Of a stretch of 64,000 nt of DNA, positions 1 to 8,546 are shown piece after piece. The DNA comes from SZUA-36 sp963801195 (GTDB lineage: Bacteria > Pseudomonadota > Gammaproteobacteria > Xanthomonadales > SZUA-36), in the NCBI GenBank assembly GCA_963801195.1, contig CAWDDX010000005.1, forward strand, positions 310,001 to 374,000. The letters are read 5' to 3'. Each line of letters opens with the position of its first letter. The stretch's first letter is position 1. Both the position numbers and the translations under genes were made by a program. Below the pieces are notes generated by a model, which did not search any database, was not told the DNA's origin, and worked only from the letters and a program-made list of their open reading frames with translations.

Positions 1-22
1 TATTTTGTTTTGATCCTCGCCC

Positions 23-919
23 TCAGGCGCGCCCGGACCTGCGCCGCCGCCGTCCGCCACCTTCACCCGCGGATGGCCGTTCACGGTAAGCGGAGATCCA
101 GTTTGCGCATTGCGGGTCGTGGTTGAGCATGACATCGGCCCCGCGAATGGCCTGCATCAATTCTGCCGCCATCGGGTTGGTGATCGCGGAGGTCAAACCG
201 GCGCCCATGGCCATGCTGATGAAGGCGGCGTTGAGCCCGGCACGGTTGGGTAGGCCAAAACTTATATTGGACGCACCGCAGGTCGTGTTTACCTTCAGTT
301 CGGTACGCAGACGATGGATCAGTTGCAGCACCTGGGCACCGGAATCCGCTACCGCGCCAATCGGCATGACGAGCGGGTCGACCACCACGTCACAAGCGGG
401 GATACCGTGGTCCGAGGCCCGCTCGACGATTTTTCTTGCGACCTCGAAACGCACGTCGATATCCGCTGATATGCCGCTGTCATCGTTGCAGATTGCCACC
501 ACTGCCGCACCGTGTTTTTTGACCAGCGGCAAGACGTGCTCGAGACGCTCTTCTTCGCCGGTGACTGAATTCAGCAGCGCCTTGCCCTGGTAGGCGGCAA
601 GACCGGCCTCCAGCGCATTGACCATGGATGAATCGATCGACAACGGCACATCCGTCAATGATTGCACCAGGCGTACGGCCCTGGCCATCAGTGCCGGTTC
701 ATCCGCCATCGGCACACCGGCGTTGACATCCAGCACGTGCGCACCCGCCGCGACCTGGGCGATGGCGTCCGCCTCCACGCGGCTGAAATCCCCGCTTTTC
801 ATTTCCTCGGCCAGCAAACGCCGCCCGGTGGGATTGATACGTTCACCGATGATGGTAAAGGGCCTGCCAAAGCCGATGACGACTTCCCTGCTGGCGGAAC
901 TGATGATGGTATCGGTCAT
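23..919 (-). CDS. methyltetrahydrofolate:corrinoid methyltransferase (pterin-binding family)
   Basis: Cytoplasmic enzyme that would move a methyl group between a corrinoid protein and tetrahydrofolate. The 298-residue product is a DHPS-like pterin-binding TIM barrel: GERINPTGRR at 25-34, DVNAGVP at 64-70, SIDSS at 94-98 and the folate-contacting NSVTGEE at 117-123. It ends in a Gly/Arg-rich tail (about 283-298), a low-complexity extension outside the barrel. It is the last gene of a minus-strand operon with a DUF1638 gene, a corrinoid protein, an MttB-like methyltransferase and a MetF-like gene. This context points to demethylation feeding one-carbon units to folate rather than methionine synthesis. 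The gene is complete (stop at 23-25). Its preferred corrinoid partner is inferred from the operon. Confidence 0.9.
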   Translation of the reverse strand: MTDTIISSASREVVIGFGRPFTIIGERINPTGRRLLAEEMKSGDFSRVEADAIAQVAAGAHVLDVNAGVPMADEPALMARAVRLVQSLTDVPLSIDSSMVNALEAGLAAYQGKALLNSVTGEEERLEHVLPLVKKHGAAVVAICNDDSGISADIDVRFEVARKIVERASDHGIPACDVVVDPLVMPIGAVADSGAQVLQLIHRLRTELKVNTTCGASNISFGLPNRAGLNAAFISMAMGAGLTSAITNPMAAELMQAIRGADVMLNHDPQCANWISAYRERPSAGEGGGRRRRRSGRA

Positions 920-952
920 GGTGTTGTGAACCTGCCTCTTTTGTGGTCTGTG

Positions 953-1546
953 TCAATGTTCAAGCGCGGGTTTAAGCATACCTGACAATGGTGTTTCGCC
1001 GCAGTAGTGGTATGTGTAACTGAGCCCAAGGGTTTGCGCGTGCCGGCGGGCCATGGTCTGCAGTTCCTGCGTATCGCTTTGTGCGAGGTAAACGAGACGG
1101 CGGTAGTTGTTGAAATACACGGACTTCAACTGTGGCAGACGGTCTATACCCAGCCCCTTGATAACCAGCCGTTCAAAATGCCGGGTCAGGAAATCGGTCA
1201 GGTAAAAGCTGCCGGGTTCGGTCTCCGCCAGTGCCCGGAAAGCATCCTCTCCCGTGAAAAACTCGTAACAGTGGGCGCCGGGAATGCGATCGATACCGTA
1301 TTCATCCAGAAGCACATCGAGCGCGCCGCCGGTGCCGCAGTCCGCATAGGCGACGAAAATCTTTCTGTACTGCCTGATCTGCGAATCGATTTTGACCCTG
1401 ACGCTTGCCGGAATCCGCTCCGGGCGGTTGTGTAATCCGGGCGGCAGGCACTGAATGTCGATATGGTCCCAATGATTGAGCCGCCTGATGCGCACCAGTT
1501 CACGGGCTATTGCGCCACAGCCGATCACGAGAATTTTGTCCTGCAT
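953..1546 (-). CDS. DUF1638 family protein of unknown function
   Basis: 197 residues matching the DUF1638 pattern: N-terminal ILVIGCGAIARE (residues 5-16), a Rossmann-like start, then VAYADCGTGG and a PGAHCYEF segment with conserved Cys and His. No signal peptide or membrane segment is visible, so it is probably cytoplasmic. It lies 18 bases downstream of the corrinoid-protein gene and 33 bases upstream of the methyl-THF methyltransferase gene, all on one strand. In my knowledge of the family, DUF1638 genes recur beside corrinoid methyltransferase genes, but no reaction is established. A role in corrinoid maturation, reactivation or substrate handling is inference only. The Cys/His pattern would suit metal or cobalamin contact. 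Confidence 0.8.
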   Translation of the reverse strand: MQDKILVIGCGAIARELVRIRRLNHWDHIDIQCLPPGLHNRPERIPASVRVKIDSQIRQYRKIFVAYADCGTGGALDVLLDEYGIDRIPGAHCYEFFTGEDAFRALAETEPGSFYLTDFLTRHFERLVIKGLGIDRLPQLKSVYFNNYRRLVYLAQSDTQELQTMARRHAQTLGLSYTYHYCGETPLSGMLKPALEH

Positions 1547-1564
1547 GACGATCGATGCCCTGGC

Positions 1565-2257
1565 TCAGGTGGCCGTGACCATTTCCCTGGCCACTTGCGC
1601 GGCGACGGCGGCGTCGCGGCAGTAGGCATCCGCACCGATGCTGCGGCTGAAGTCCTCGTTCAACGGCGCGCCGCCGACCAGCACGATGGTGCCGTCCCTG
1701 ACACCGCGTTCTTTCATCCGCTCGATCACGACTTTCATGTAGGGCATGGTGGTTGTGAGAAGCGCCGACATGCCGAGTATGTTGGCGCCTTTTTCCAGCA
1801 TGGCGTCGATATAGGTATCCGCATCGATGTTGACGCCGAGGTCGGTGACCTCGAAGCCGGCGCCTTCAAGCATCATGCCGACGAGGTTTTTGCCGATGTC
1901 GTGTATATCACCCTTGACGGTGCCGACCACCACTTTGCCGATCGGCCTGGCCCCGCTGGCCGACAGGATAGGCTTGAGCAACGTCATGCCCGCTTTCATC
2001 GCATTGGCCGACATCAACACCTCGGGGACAAACAGGATGCCGTCGCGGAAGTCGACACCCACCGCGGCCATGCCGCCGACCAGCGCCTTTTCGAGCACCT
2101 TGGAGGCGTCCCAGCCACGGTCGAGGAGAATCTGCGTGCCCTCGGCGATTTCCTCCGCCAGGCCGTCATAAATGTCGTCGTGCATCTGTGCGATGAGTTC
2201 ATCATCGGGAAGTTCCGAGAGGATTATTTCTTCATCTTGTTCGTCGTGGTCGGTCAT
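1565..2257 (-). CDS. corrinoid (B12-binding) methyltransferase carrier protein
   Basis: Carries the methyl group on cobalamin between the MttB-like demethylase and the methyl-THF methyltransferase. The 230 residues show an N-terminal helical cap (about 1-100) and a Rossmann B12-binding domain. Residues 117-122 (DIHDIG) are the DxHxxG motif whose His119 is the expected lower cobalt ligand. GMSALLTT and the VGGAP loop near the C-terminus contact the nucleotide tail in relatives. Size and layout are those of MtbC/MttC/MtgC-type proteins. It sits directly after the MttB-like gene, the usual pairing. The methylated substrate cannot be read from this protein. Confidence 0.93.
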   Translation of the reverse strand: MTDHDEQDEEIILSELPDDELIAQMHDDIYDGLAEEIAEGTQILLDRGWDASKVLEKALVGGMAAVGVDFRDGILFVPEVLMSANAMKAGMTLLKPILSASGARPIGKVVVGTVKGDIHDIGKNLVGMMLEGAGFEVTDLGVNIDADTYIDAMLEKGANILGMSALLTTTMPYMKVVIERMKERGVRDGTIVLVGGAPLNEDFSRSIGADAYCRDAAVAAQVAREMVTAT

Positions 2258-2295
2258 CGTTTTCTGTGCCTCGTCAAAGCAAACACGCTGTGTTG

Positions 2296-3825
2296 TTACC
2301 AGCGGCCACTGCCGGCGCGCATGTTTGCGGGCGTCAGCAGGATCGGAAACGCGGCCCTGATTTTCGCGTCGGTGGCCGGGTCGATATATTCCGGGTAGTG
2401 GCCGGACAAAATGGATTTTACGCGCTCACCCGCCTGTTGTCGTATGTCCGGTGAGCCCGCGGCCTGCCACTCTTCGACCGTGCTGCGGTCGGCCAGCGCA
2501 GGGTATTCGTAACCGCTGCGCATCAGGTCGAGGGTTTGCGGGTTGCGGAGATAATGCCCCTCGCCCTGTACGACCTGCTCGATCACCTCGTATGAGAGGG
2601 TTTCCTCATTGACCTCGATGCCGCGAACCGTGCGCATGACCGCACCCAGCAGGTCGTTGTCGATGACCAGCGATTCCAGCGACAGGGCCATCAGGCTGCC
2701 CAGCATACCGCTGGACTCGGACACGTTATTGCAGCCGGCTTGTGCGGCCAGGGCGATCGCCAGTGCTTTTTCATAACCCGCCTGGTAATCGGGCAGCTTG
2801 GAATCTGTCATGCCCGCGCCGACCGAGCTTGGCAAGCCGTAGAAATTGACCATTTGGGCGGCCGCGGCGGAGACCAGGGCTTCCTCGCCGCTACCACCCG
2901 TGAACGAACCGCTACGAAGATCGGAAACAAAAGGCCAGGGACCGAGGACCACCGGGAAACCGGGTTTCACCACGTCGATCATCAGCAAACCGGCGAGCGC
3001 CTCGGCAACCGATTGAACCACCGCACCCGCCAGCGCCGCCGGCGCCGTCGCGCCTGCCTGCGGCGCCACGATGATCCAGATGGGCGCACCCATTTTGATC
3101 GACTCCACACAGACTTCGCTGTTGTCCCGGCCGTAACGCAGCGGTGAAATCACCGGGCAGCCACCGCCATTGGCGAACGGCCGTTGATGATATTGTTCCT
3201 TGCCGCCCGCGATCATATAGAGCATTTCGAGCGTCGGCTGGACATGCGCCGCGTCCGCAAAGGTGAGTTGCAGATGCTTGTTGGTGCCGGCTGCGCTGGC
3301 ATAGGCCGAGTTGATATCGCAAATGCGCTGGTCCTGGATTTCGGTCGCCACCACAAGACGTGAGAATGCATGGATGTTAGCCATCCGGTCGGTCAGCCGG
3401 GCTGCGTCATAAATATCGAGCAGCGTCGAGGGACGGTAGGTGGACGCGCCGACGTCCAGCATATTGACTGCTTCCCCGCCGCCATAGGTGTGCACACGCA
3501 GACCGCCGATTTCAAGGTCATGCTCAGGATCACGGCCGAGCAGCCGGACATTTTTTGGCGCAGCGGCAATCACGTCCTCGACCAGCGCCCGTGGAAAGCA
3601 CAGCCGGTCGTGAGCGTTGATAAAACAGCCCCGCTGCAGCGCATGTTCCCTGACAACGGGTATCGGGTCAGCCATGCCGATGTTCTCGAGCACATCGAGT
3701 ATGGTCCGGTGTATCTGCTTCTCATCGGATTCGCCAAGGGGCCGGAAACGGCCACCCGGCATTCCGGGTCTGACAGCGGATGCCGCTGCGGGATTCTGCT
3801 GTCGGGTCTTTCTTCCTCTACGCAT
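2296..3825 (-). CDS. trimethylamine methyltransferase (MttB) superfamily protein, non-pyrrolysine
   Basis: Likely demethylates a quaternary amine (betaine type) and methylates the neighbouring corrinoid protein. It has MttB-superfamily features: an N-terminal IHRTILDVLENIGM helix, a central VHTYGGGEAVNMLD region and a glycine-rich TIM-barrel core. The reading frame has no internal stop, so unlike true trimethylamine MttB it does not need pyrrolysine. Characterised non-Pyl relatives such as MtgB use glycine betaine; the substrate here is unknown. Two starts compete: GTG at 3834, overlapping the metF stop (GTGA), and ATG at 3825 with AGGTGAAG about 8 bases upstream; I chose the ATG. Length is about 509 residues, normal for the family. 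Confidence 0.88.
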   Translation of the reverse strand: MRRGRKTRQQNPAAASAVRPGMPGGRFRPLGESDEKQIHRTILDVLENIGMADPIPVVREHALQRGCFINAHDRLCFPRALVEDVIAAAPKNVRLLGRDPEHDLEIGGLRVHTYGGGEAVNMLDVGASTYRPSTLLDIYDAARLTDRMANIHAFSRLVVATEIQDQRICDINSAYASAAGTNKHLQLTFADAAHVQPTLEMLYMIAGGKEQYHQRPFANGGGCPVISPLRYGRDNSEVCVESIKMGAPIWIIVAPQAGATAPAALAGAVVQSVAEALAGLLMIDVVKPGFPVVLGPWPFVSDLRSGSFTGGSGEEALVSAAAAQMVNFYGLPSSVGAGMTDSKLPDYQAGYEKALAIALAAQAGCNNVSESSGMLGSLMALSLESLVIDNDLLGAVMRTVRGIEVNEETLSYEVIEQVVQGEGHYLRNPQTLDLMRSGYEYPALADRSTVEEWQAAGSPDIRQQAGERVKSILSGHYPEYIDPATDAKIRAAFPILLTPANMRAGSGRW

Positions 3826-3830
3826 ACTCT

Positions 3831-4688
3831 TCACCTACCAAGATTTTCACAGGTACTCGCCCGCCATTGTTCCGTGCGTTCAACGTTATTGAAACTAAAA
3901 AGGTGGAAACCCGGGACGATCAGATCAGGATCATCAAGCTGTGGCCCAAGTCCTTCAAGCAATGCATCCGCCGCAAACGGGTTGTTATTGAAAACCCTTC
4001 TGAGCAGACCCTTGTGTTTATCCAGTAACCGCAAAGACTGTCCCACACCGATACGGATTGAAAGGGCAAGCAATTTGCTCATATCCGCGACACCGGGCAG
4101 ACCGATCCAGACCGGCAGGCTAACTCCGGCTTTGCGGATGCCACGCAGCCAACTCACCAGGATCTGCGGGTCAAAGCACATTTGGGTTACCGCGTAGGTG
4201 GCGTATTGTTGCTTCTCTTTCAGGAACCAAAGCAAACTTTCGTCGCTGACCTTGGGGTGTCCTTCCGGGTAAGCGGCAATGCCGACGTCCTCGAAATGGT
4301 GGCCAATCTCAGCCATGTCGTGTAGTACCTGCAAGGCGTTATCGTATGCTCCAACCGGCACGGGAGCATCGCCGCCCGGAACAAAAATACTCTCAACCCC
4401 GGCGGCTTCCAGCCTGGCCAGAATCTCTCTCAGATGACATTTGTCACGGATCGTCCTTGCGGCAATATGCGGGATCACCCTGAGCTGTCTCTCCTCCGGC
4501 AGCGCCTTGAGCTTCTCCACGAGGTCAAGTGTGGGTTCAAGCCCATTTTTTGGTGAGCAGGTGACGGCAACAAAACAGTGCCGCGGAATGTGCACCAGCC
4601 TGTCCAGGATCGTGCCACTGGGCATCACTTCCAGATAGGCCTGGTCAAGCAGTCGGGACATGTTCCCGTTGTTGGTGCGGTTTTTCAT
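3831..4688 (-). CDS. metF: methylenetetrahydrofolate reductase-like protein
   Basis: First gene of the corrinoid operon. In this setting it would oxidise methyl-THF to methylene-THF, opposite to its usual biosynthetic direction. The 285 residues have a MetF-type TIM-barrel pattern (VIPHIAARTIRD, FVPGGDAPVP, IAAYPEGHP, QMCFD, WIGLPGVAD). The canonical N-terminal FEFFPP-type motif with its catalytic Glu is replaced by VAVTCSPKNG. This marks the shorter, divergent MetF group. Its stop overlaps the GTG candidate start of the MttB-like gene, suggesting translational coupling. The start could instead be ATG at 4661, which follows a G-rich GGGAAC. The direction of catalysis is inferred from neighbours. 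Confidence 0.82.
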   Translation of the reverse strand: MKNRTNNGNMSRLLDQAYLEVMPSGTILDRLVHIPRHCFVAVTCSPKNGLEPTLDLVEKLKALPEERQLRVIPHIAARTIRDKCHLREILARLEAAGVESIFVPGGDAPVPVGAYDNALQVLHDMAEIGHHFEDVGIAAYPEGHPKVSDESLLWFLKEKQQYATYAVTQMCFDPQILVSWLRGIRKAGVSLPVWIGLPGVADMSKLLALSIRIGVGQSLRLLDKHKGLLRRVFNNNPFAADALLEGLGPQLDDPDLIVPGFHLFSFNNVERTEQWRASTCENLGR

Positions 4689-4743
4689 TGGTAAATGGCA
4701 TTAGATGACATCTTCTCAAGCGCTGGAATGATCTAAATCATAT

Positions 4744-4774
4744 GGTTTACAAACAACTCAGTATAAGGTTTACA
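4744..4774. promoter_or_regulatory. paired GGTTTACA direct repeats in a divergent promoter region
   Basis: The 167-bp gap between the divergent metF-like gene and the aminotransferase gene contains GGTTTACA at 4744-4751 and again at 4767-4774, 23 bases apart, with CATATG flanking each copy. The second copy supplies TTTACA, a plausible -35, 17 bases before GATATA at 4792-4797. The spacing of about two helical turns suits a dimeric regulator. The binding protein is unknown and the site is a prediction. Confidence 0.3.
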
Positions 4775-4855
4775 TATGGTCTGAACGGGCAGATATAGCA
4801 GCACGTACGGAAGACAACGACTGGAATTTTCGCCAGCACGGCTCAGGAAAAACTC

Positions 4856-6154
4856 ATGAATCTCATCTCGGATAGGACATCTCTTATCGCCACCGAAAAT
4901 GCCTTTAAGGTGGGACCCTATATCGTCGCCCTTGAAAACGCGGGCCACAAGGTGATCAAATGCAACCTTGGTGAACCGGACTTCCCCTTGCCCGTGCACG
5001 TGCGCGAAGAGGTGAAGCGGCAACTGGACAAGGACAATGTTCACTACTGTGATCCGCAGGGTATTCTGCCGCTGAGAAAAGCGGTTGCAAAATATATTGG
5101 CGAGGCGCGCGGTATCTCTGTCACTCCCGAGCAGGTCGTGGTGTTCCCGGGCGGTAAGCCGCCGATCGGCCTGTGCCAGCAAACCTATTGCAACCCGGGT
5201 GACGAGATTATCTACCCGAGTCCCGGATTTCCGATTTACGAGTCCTTCATCAAGTACGTCGGCGCGGTTCCCGTGCCGCTGCATCTGCGCGAGGAACTGG
5301 GTTTCAGCTTCACCGGTCAGGACCTTGAAAAGCTGATCACACCGAAGACCAAGCTCATTTACCTGAATTTCCCGTCGAACCCGACCGGTGGCGTGGCATC
5401 ACGAGAGCAACTGGAGGAGATCGCCGAGGTCATCACGCGGAAATGCGATCCGACCATCCGTATCTACTCCGACGAAATCTATGAGAACATCCTGTTTGAC
5501 GGCGCGAAGAACTACAGCATCGCCTCCGTCAAGGGTATGCAGGCTAAAACCATCATCGCCACCGGCGCCTCGAAGTCGTATTCGTGGACCGGCGGTCGAA
5601 TCGGCTGGGTGGTTTTTCCAACGGTTGAAGAAGCCGCTTTGTTCAAGAACCTGAATATCAACTACTTCTCGTGTATTCCGCCGTATAACCAGGAAGGGGC
5701 GAGGGTGGCCATTGAATCTCCGCTCAGCAAGGACTCGATCGCCGCGATGAACGCCGCGTTCGAGGAGCGCCGGAATTTTGTCGTCGATGCGCTCAACAAC
5801 ATGCCCGGTGTCAAATGCCAGTTGCCCAAGGGCGCGTTTTACGTGTTCCCAAATATCGCCGGGGTGGTCGAAAACATGAAAATCGACAAGGCCTACGCAG
5901 CCATGCCCGAAGCGGTCAGGAAGACTACCAGTCCGTCGACCCTGTTCCAGATGTTCCTGCTGTGGAATTACCAGGTGGCGACGATGGACCGGAAATCATT
6001 TGGCCAGATCGGTGCCGCGGACATGCACTACCTGAGACTTTCAATTGCCACGGGCCTGGAAGACCTGAAAATCGGTATGCAGCGCATGGCAACGGCGATC
6101 GCCGACCAGCAAGGGTTTGAACAATTCATCGCAGACGGAAAGCATTTTGCCTGA
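4856..6154 (+). CDS. pyridoxal-phosphate aminotransferase, class I/II fold
   Basis: 432-residue fold-type I aminotransferase. Visible motifs are NLGEPDFPLP near residue 38, the substrate-loop SNPTGG, the PLP-binding YSDEIYE, and the Schiff-base lysine K240 in GASKSYSWTGGR. AGGAAA a few bases before the ATG at 4856 is a suitable ribosome site. Aspartate, alanine or aromatic amino acids are all possible donors; the sequence does not decide. It stands 13 bases upstream of a transketolase-like gene, so the two are probably cotranscribed and may act on the same carbon skeleton. It is not the class III enzyme expected for beta-alanine, so it does not fill the gap in the pyrimidine pathway downstream. 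Confidence 0.88.
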   Translation: MNLISDRTSLIATENAFKVGPYIVALENAGHKVIKCNLGEPDFPLPVHVREEVKRQLDKDNVHYCDPQGILPLRKAVAKYIGEARGISVTPEQVVVFPGGKPPIGLCQQTYCNPGDEIIYPSPGFPIYESFIKYVGAVPVPLHLREELGFSFTGQDLEKLITPKTKLIYLNFPSNPTGGVASREQLEEIAEVITRKCDPTIRIYSDEIYENILFDGAKNYSIASVKGMQAKTIIATGASKSYSWTGGRIGWVVFPTVEEAALFKNLNINYFSCIPPYNQEGARVAIESPLSKDSIAAMNAAFEERRNFVVDALNNMPGVKCQLPKGAFYVFPNIAGVVENMKIDKAYAAMPEAVRKTTSPSTLFQMFLLWNYQVATMDRKSFGQIGAADMHYLRLSIATGLEDLKIGMQRMATAIADQQGFEQFIADGKHFA

Positions 6155-6167
6155 AGGAAACAATCAA

Positions 6168-8498
6168 ATGTCATTTTCACTCAACTTGAAAGGCCGGGGA
6201 ACTGAATTCATCTCACTCGATCCGGATGCCAAATTTTCGATGCCGGCAAAAGACGGGGACAGCTTCGAGTTTTACGACCTGATTTACAGGACCCTGTGCG
6301 CGGTCATGTTCAACCATGCCTCGTCCGGGCATCCGGGCGGCAGCATCTCCAGCGGGCGGATCGTCGAATCACTGATTTTCAACCAGATGGATTACGACTT
6401 CTCGAACCCGATGGACCGCTCCGCCGATATCCTTTCCTATGCCGCCGGCCACAAGGCCCTGGGCCTCTATGCGATGTCGGCGCTGCGCAACGAGATCGTG
6501 TGCCAGACGCACCCGGAACTGCTGCCCGAAGTCCGCCAGCAGTTGCGGCTCGAAGACCTGCTCGGGTTCAGAAAAAACCCGATCACCAGTACCCCTTTGT
6601 TCCTCAAACACGGCGTCAAGCCGCTCGACGGACACCCGACACCCGAAACCCCTTTCGTCTGGTTATCGACCGGACCCAGCGGCGTGGGCGTGGCGACCAC
6701 AACGGGTCTCGCGCTTACCCTGAAGGATATGTACCGCGAACAAGCGCCCAGGGTGCATATCATCGAGGGTGAAGGCGGTATGACACCGGGACGCGTGGCC
6801 GAGGCACTGGCCGCCGCTGCCAGCTCCGGACTCGACAATCTCTATTTCCACGTCGACTGGAACCAGTCTGCCATCGATTCTGACCAGGTGACACGCGAAG
6901 GGGGTAAAGCCGGAGACTACGTTCAATGGGATCCCTGCGATTTTCTGCTGGTTCACGGCTTTAATGTTATTTACGTTCCGGACGGTTTTGATTTCGCCCA
7001 GGTTCGCGAGGCGCAGAAGCGAGCCCTGGCACTGAATAACGGACGCCCCACCGGTATTGTTTACCGAACGGTCAAGGGCTGGAAATATGGTATCGAGGGT
7101 AAAAAATCCCACGGTGGCGGCCACAAGTTCTACAGCGATGAATACCTGCAGGCCCTGAAGCCTTTCGAAGACGTTTTTGACATCACCTTCCCGCGTTTTG
7201 AGGGTGAGAAGACCGCCGGGAAAGTCGAGCAGGCTTACTACGACTCGCTGATGACCATCCGCGAAGTTTTCGAAGCCAACCCGGAATTCACAGCGCACCT
7301 GGGCGACTGGATCGCCGAATGCAGGCAACGGCACGCGGACTCACCGCGGAGCATACGCAGCAACGCGCCCGAACTGGGCAAGTTGTACGAGAAAGACGCC
7401 ATTTCTCCCAATCGGCGACCTGAATCGTGCACCTATGCCGCTGGCTCGGCGCAAACCCTGCGGGGTTCCCTGGCGGACGGTCTGAATCACGTCAACCGCC
7501 TGACCAACGGCGCTGTTCTTGCGGCTGCCGCCGATCTCTATGGTTCCACCAATGTCTCCAACATTGGCAAGGGCTTTGGCTCGGGTTTCTGGCATCCGGT
7601 GAATAACCCCGAGTCCCGGCTGTTTTCCGCGGGCGGCATCACCGAAGACGCCATGGGTGGCATCTGCTCGGGTATCTCGACGATGGGTTACCAGATGGGT
7701 GTCGGTTCGTCCTACGGCGCATTCATCGCTCCGCTCAACACCATCTGCGCAAAAACCCATGGTATCGGTCAGCAGACCCTGAGGCACCGCGTACCCGGCG
7801 AACCCAACAAGACATTCGTGATCGTCTGCGGACACGCGGGCGTCAAGACCGGTGAAGACGGTCCCACGCATGCGGAACCCCAGGCGCTGCAGGTGCTGCA
7901 GGAAAACTTCCCCGGAGACGTGATGATCAGCATCACACCCTGGGATCCGAATGAACTCTGGCCGTTGACCGCAGAAGCACTGCTGCAACGCCCCGCGGTG
8001 CTGGCCGCCTATGTCACACGGCCCTCTGAGACCATCCTCGACCGGCAGGCCCTCGGACTGGCGCCGGCTGAAGATGCCGTCAAGGGTGTTTACAAGCTGC
8101 TGGCGGCCAACGGCAAGCCCGATGCCACCATCGTCTACCAGGGCAGTGAAGTGGCCTATGCTTTCGCCAGCGGCGTATTGCCGCGTCTGAAGGAAAAAGG
8201 CATCAACCTCGATGTTTACTACGTGGCGAGCGCGGAACTCTTTGACCGTCTCGATGCGCAGGAAAGAGGGGCGATTTACCCGTATTCAGTGGCATCTTCG
8301 GCGATGATGTTCACGGGCTTCACCAAGGCCACCACCTATCGCTGGATCATGTCCGAGCGCGGCAGGGAATTCACCATGTACCCGTGGAAGTCGGGCAATT
8401 TCCTCGGCAGCGGCCAGGGCGATGTCTGCCTGGAACAGGCGGGCATGCACGCCGAGGCACAGCTGGACATCATCCAAAAATTTATTTCGGGCAAGTAG
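6168..8498 (+). CDS. transketolase-like thiamine-diphosphate enzyme
   Basis: 776 residues with the two-part transketolase layout: an N-terminal ThDP domain beginning HASSGHPGGS (about residues 46-55) and a pyrimidine domain with the transketolase-type GEDGPTHAEP motif. The diphosphate-binding motif reads GEG near residue 200 instead of GDG, followed by VDWNQS. ATG at 6168 was chosen because AAGGAA lies about 9 bases upstream; an earlier in-frame start would overlap the aminotransferase gene. It is longer than classical transketolase (about 660) and lacks obvious E1 2-oxoacid dehydrogenase features. Substrate is unknown. The upstream aminotransferase and downstream HAD phosphatase suggest a small catabolic or biosynthetic unit. 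Confidence 0.8.
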   Translation: MSFSLNLKGRGTEFISLDPDAKFSMPAKDGDSFEFYDLIYRTLCAVMFNHASSGHPGGSISSGRIVESLIFNQMDYDFSNPMDRSADILSYAAGHKALGLYAMSALRNEIVCQTHPELLPEVRQQLRLEDLLGFRKNPITSTPLFLKHGVKPLDGHPTPETPFVWLSTGPSGVGVATTTGLALTLKDMYREQAPRVHIIEGEGGMTPGRVAEALAAAASSGLDNLYFHVDWNQSAIDSDQVTREGGKAGDYVQWDPCDFLLVHGFNVIYVPDGFDFAQVREAQKRALALNNGRPTGIVYRTVKGWKYGIEGKKSHGGGHKFYSDEYLQALKPFEDVFDITFPRFEGEKTAGKVEQAYYDSLMTIREVFEANPEFTAHLGDWIAECRQRHADSPRSIRSNAPELGKLYEKDAISPNRRPESCTYAAGSAQTLRGSLADGLNHVNRLTNGAVLAAAADLYGSTNVSNIGKGFGSGFWHPVNNPESRLFSAGGITEDAMGGICSGISTMGYQMGVGSSYGAFIAPLNTICAKTHGIGQQTLRHRVPGEPNKTFVIVCGHAGVKTGEDGPTHAEPQALQVLQENFPGDVMISITPWDPNELWPLTAEALLQRPAVLAAYVTRPSETILDRQALGLAPAEDAVKGVYKLLAANGKPDATIVYQGSEVAYAFASGVLPRLKEKGINLDVYYVASAELFDRLDAQERGAIYPYSVASSAMMFTGFTKATTYRWIMSERGREFTMYPWKSGNFLGSGQGDVCLEQAGMHAEAQLDIIQKFISGK

Positions 8499-8546
8499 CC
8501 GCTACCACCCGGAAATCGGCGTAGACCAGCACTGGAAACACAGGCA

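Noticed and set aside
1463..2398. Long plus-strand open frame opposite the corrinoid-protein gene
   Set aside because: It is antisense to a gene with clear family motifs; its translation is low in recognisable structure, as expected of a GC-rich shadow frame.
2296..3825. Possible pyrrolysine-type MttB
   Set aside because: The frame runs without an internal TAG from start to stop, so no pyrrolysine codon is used.
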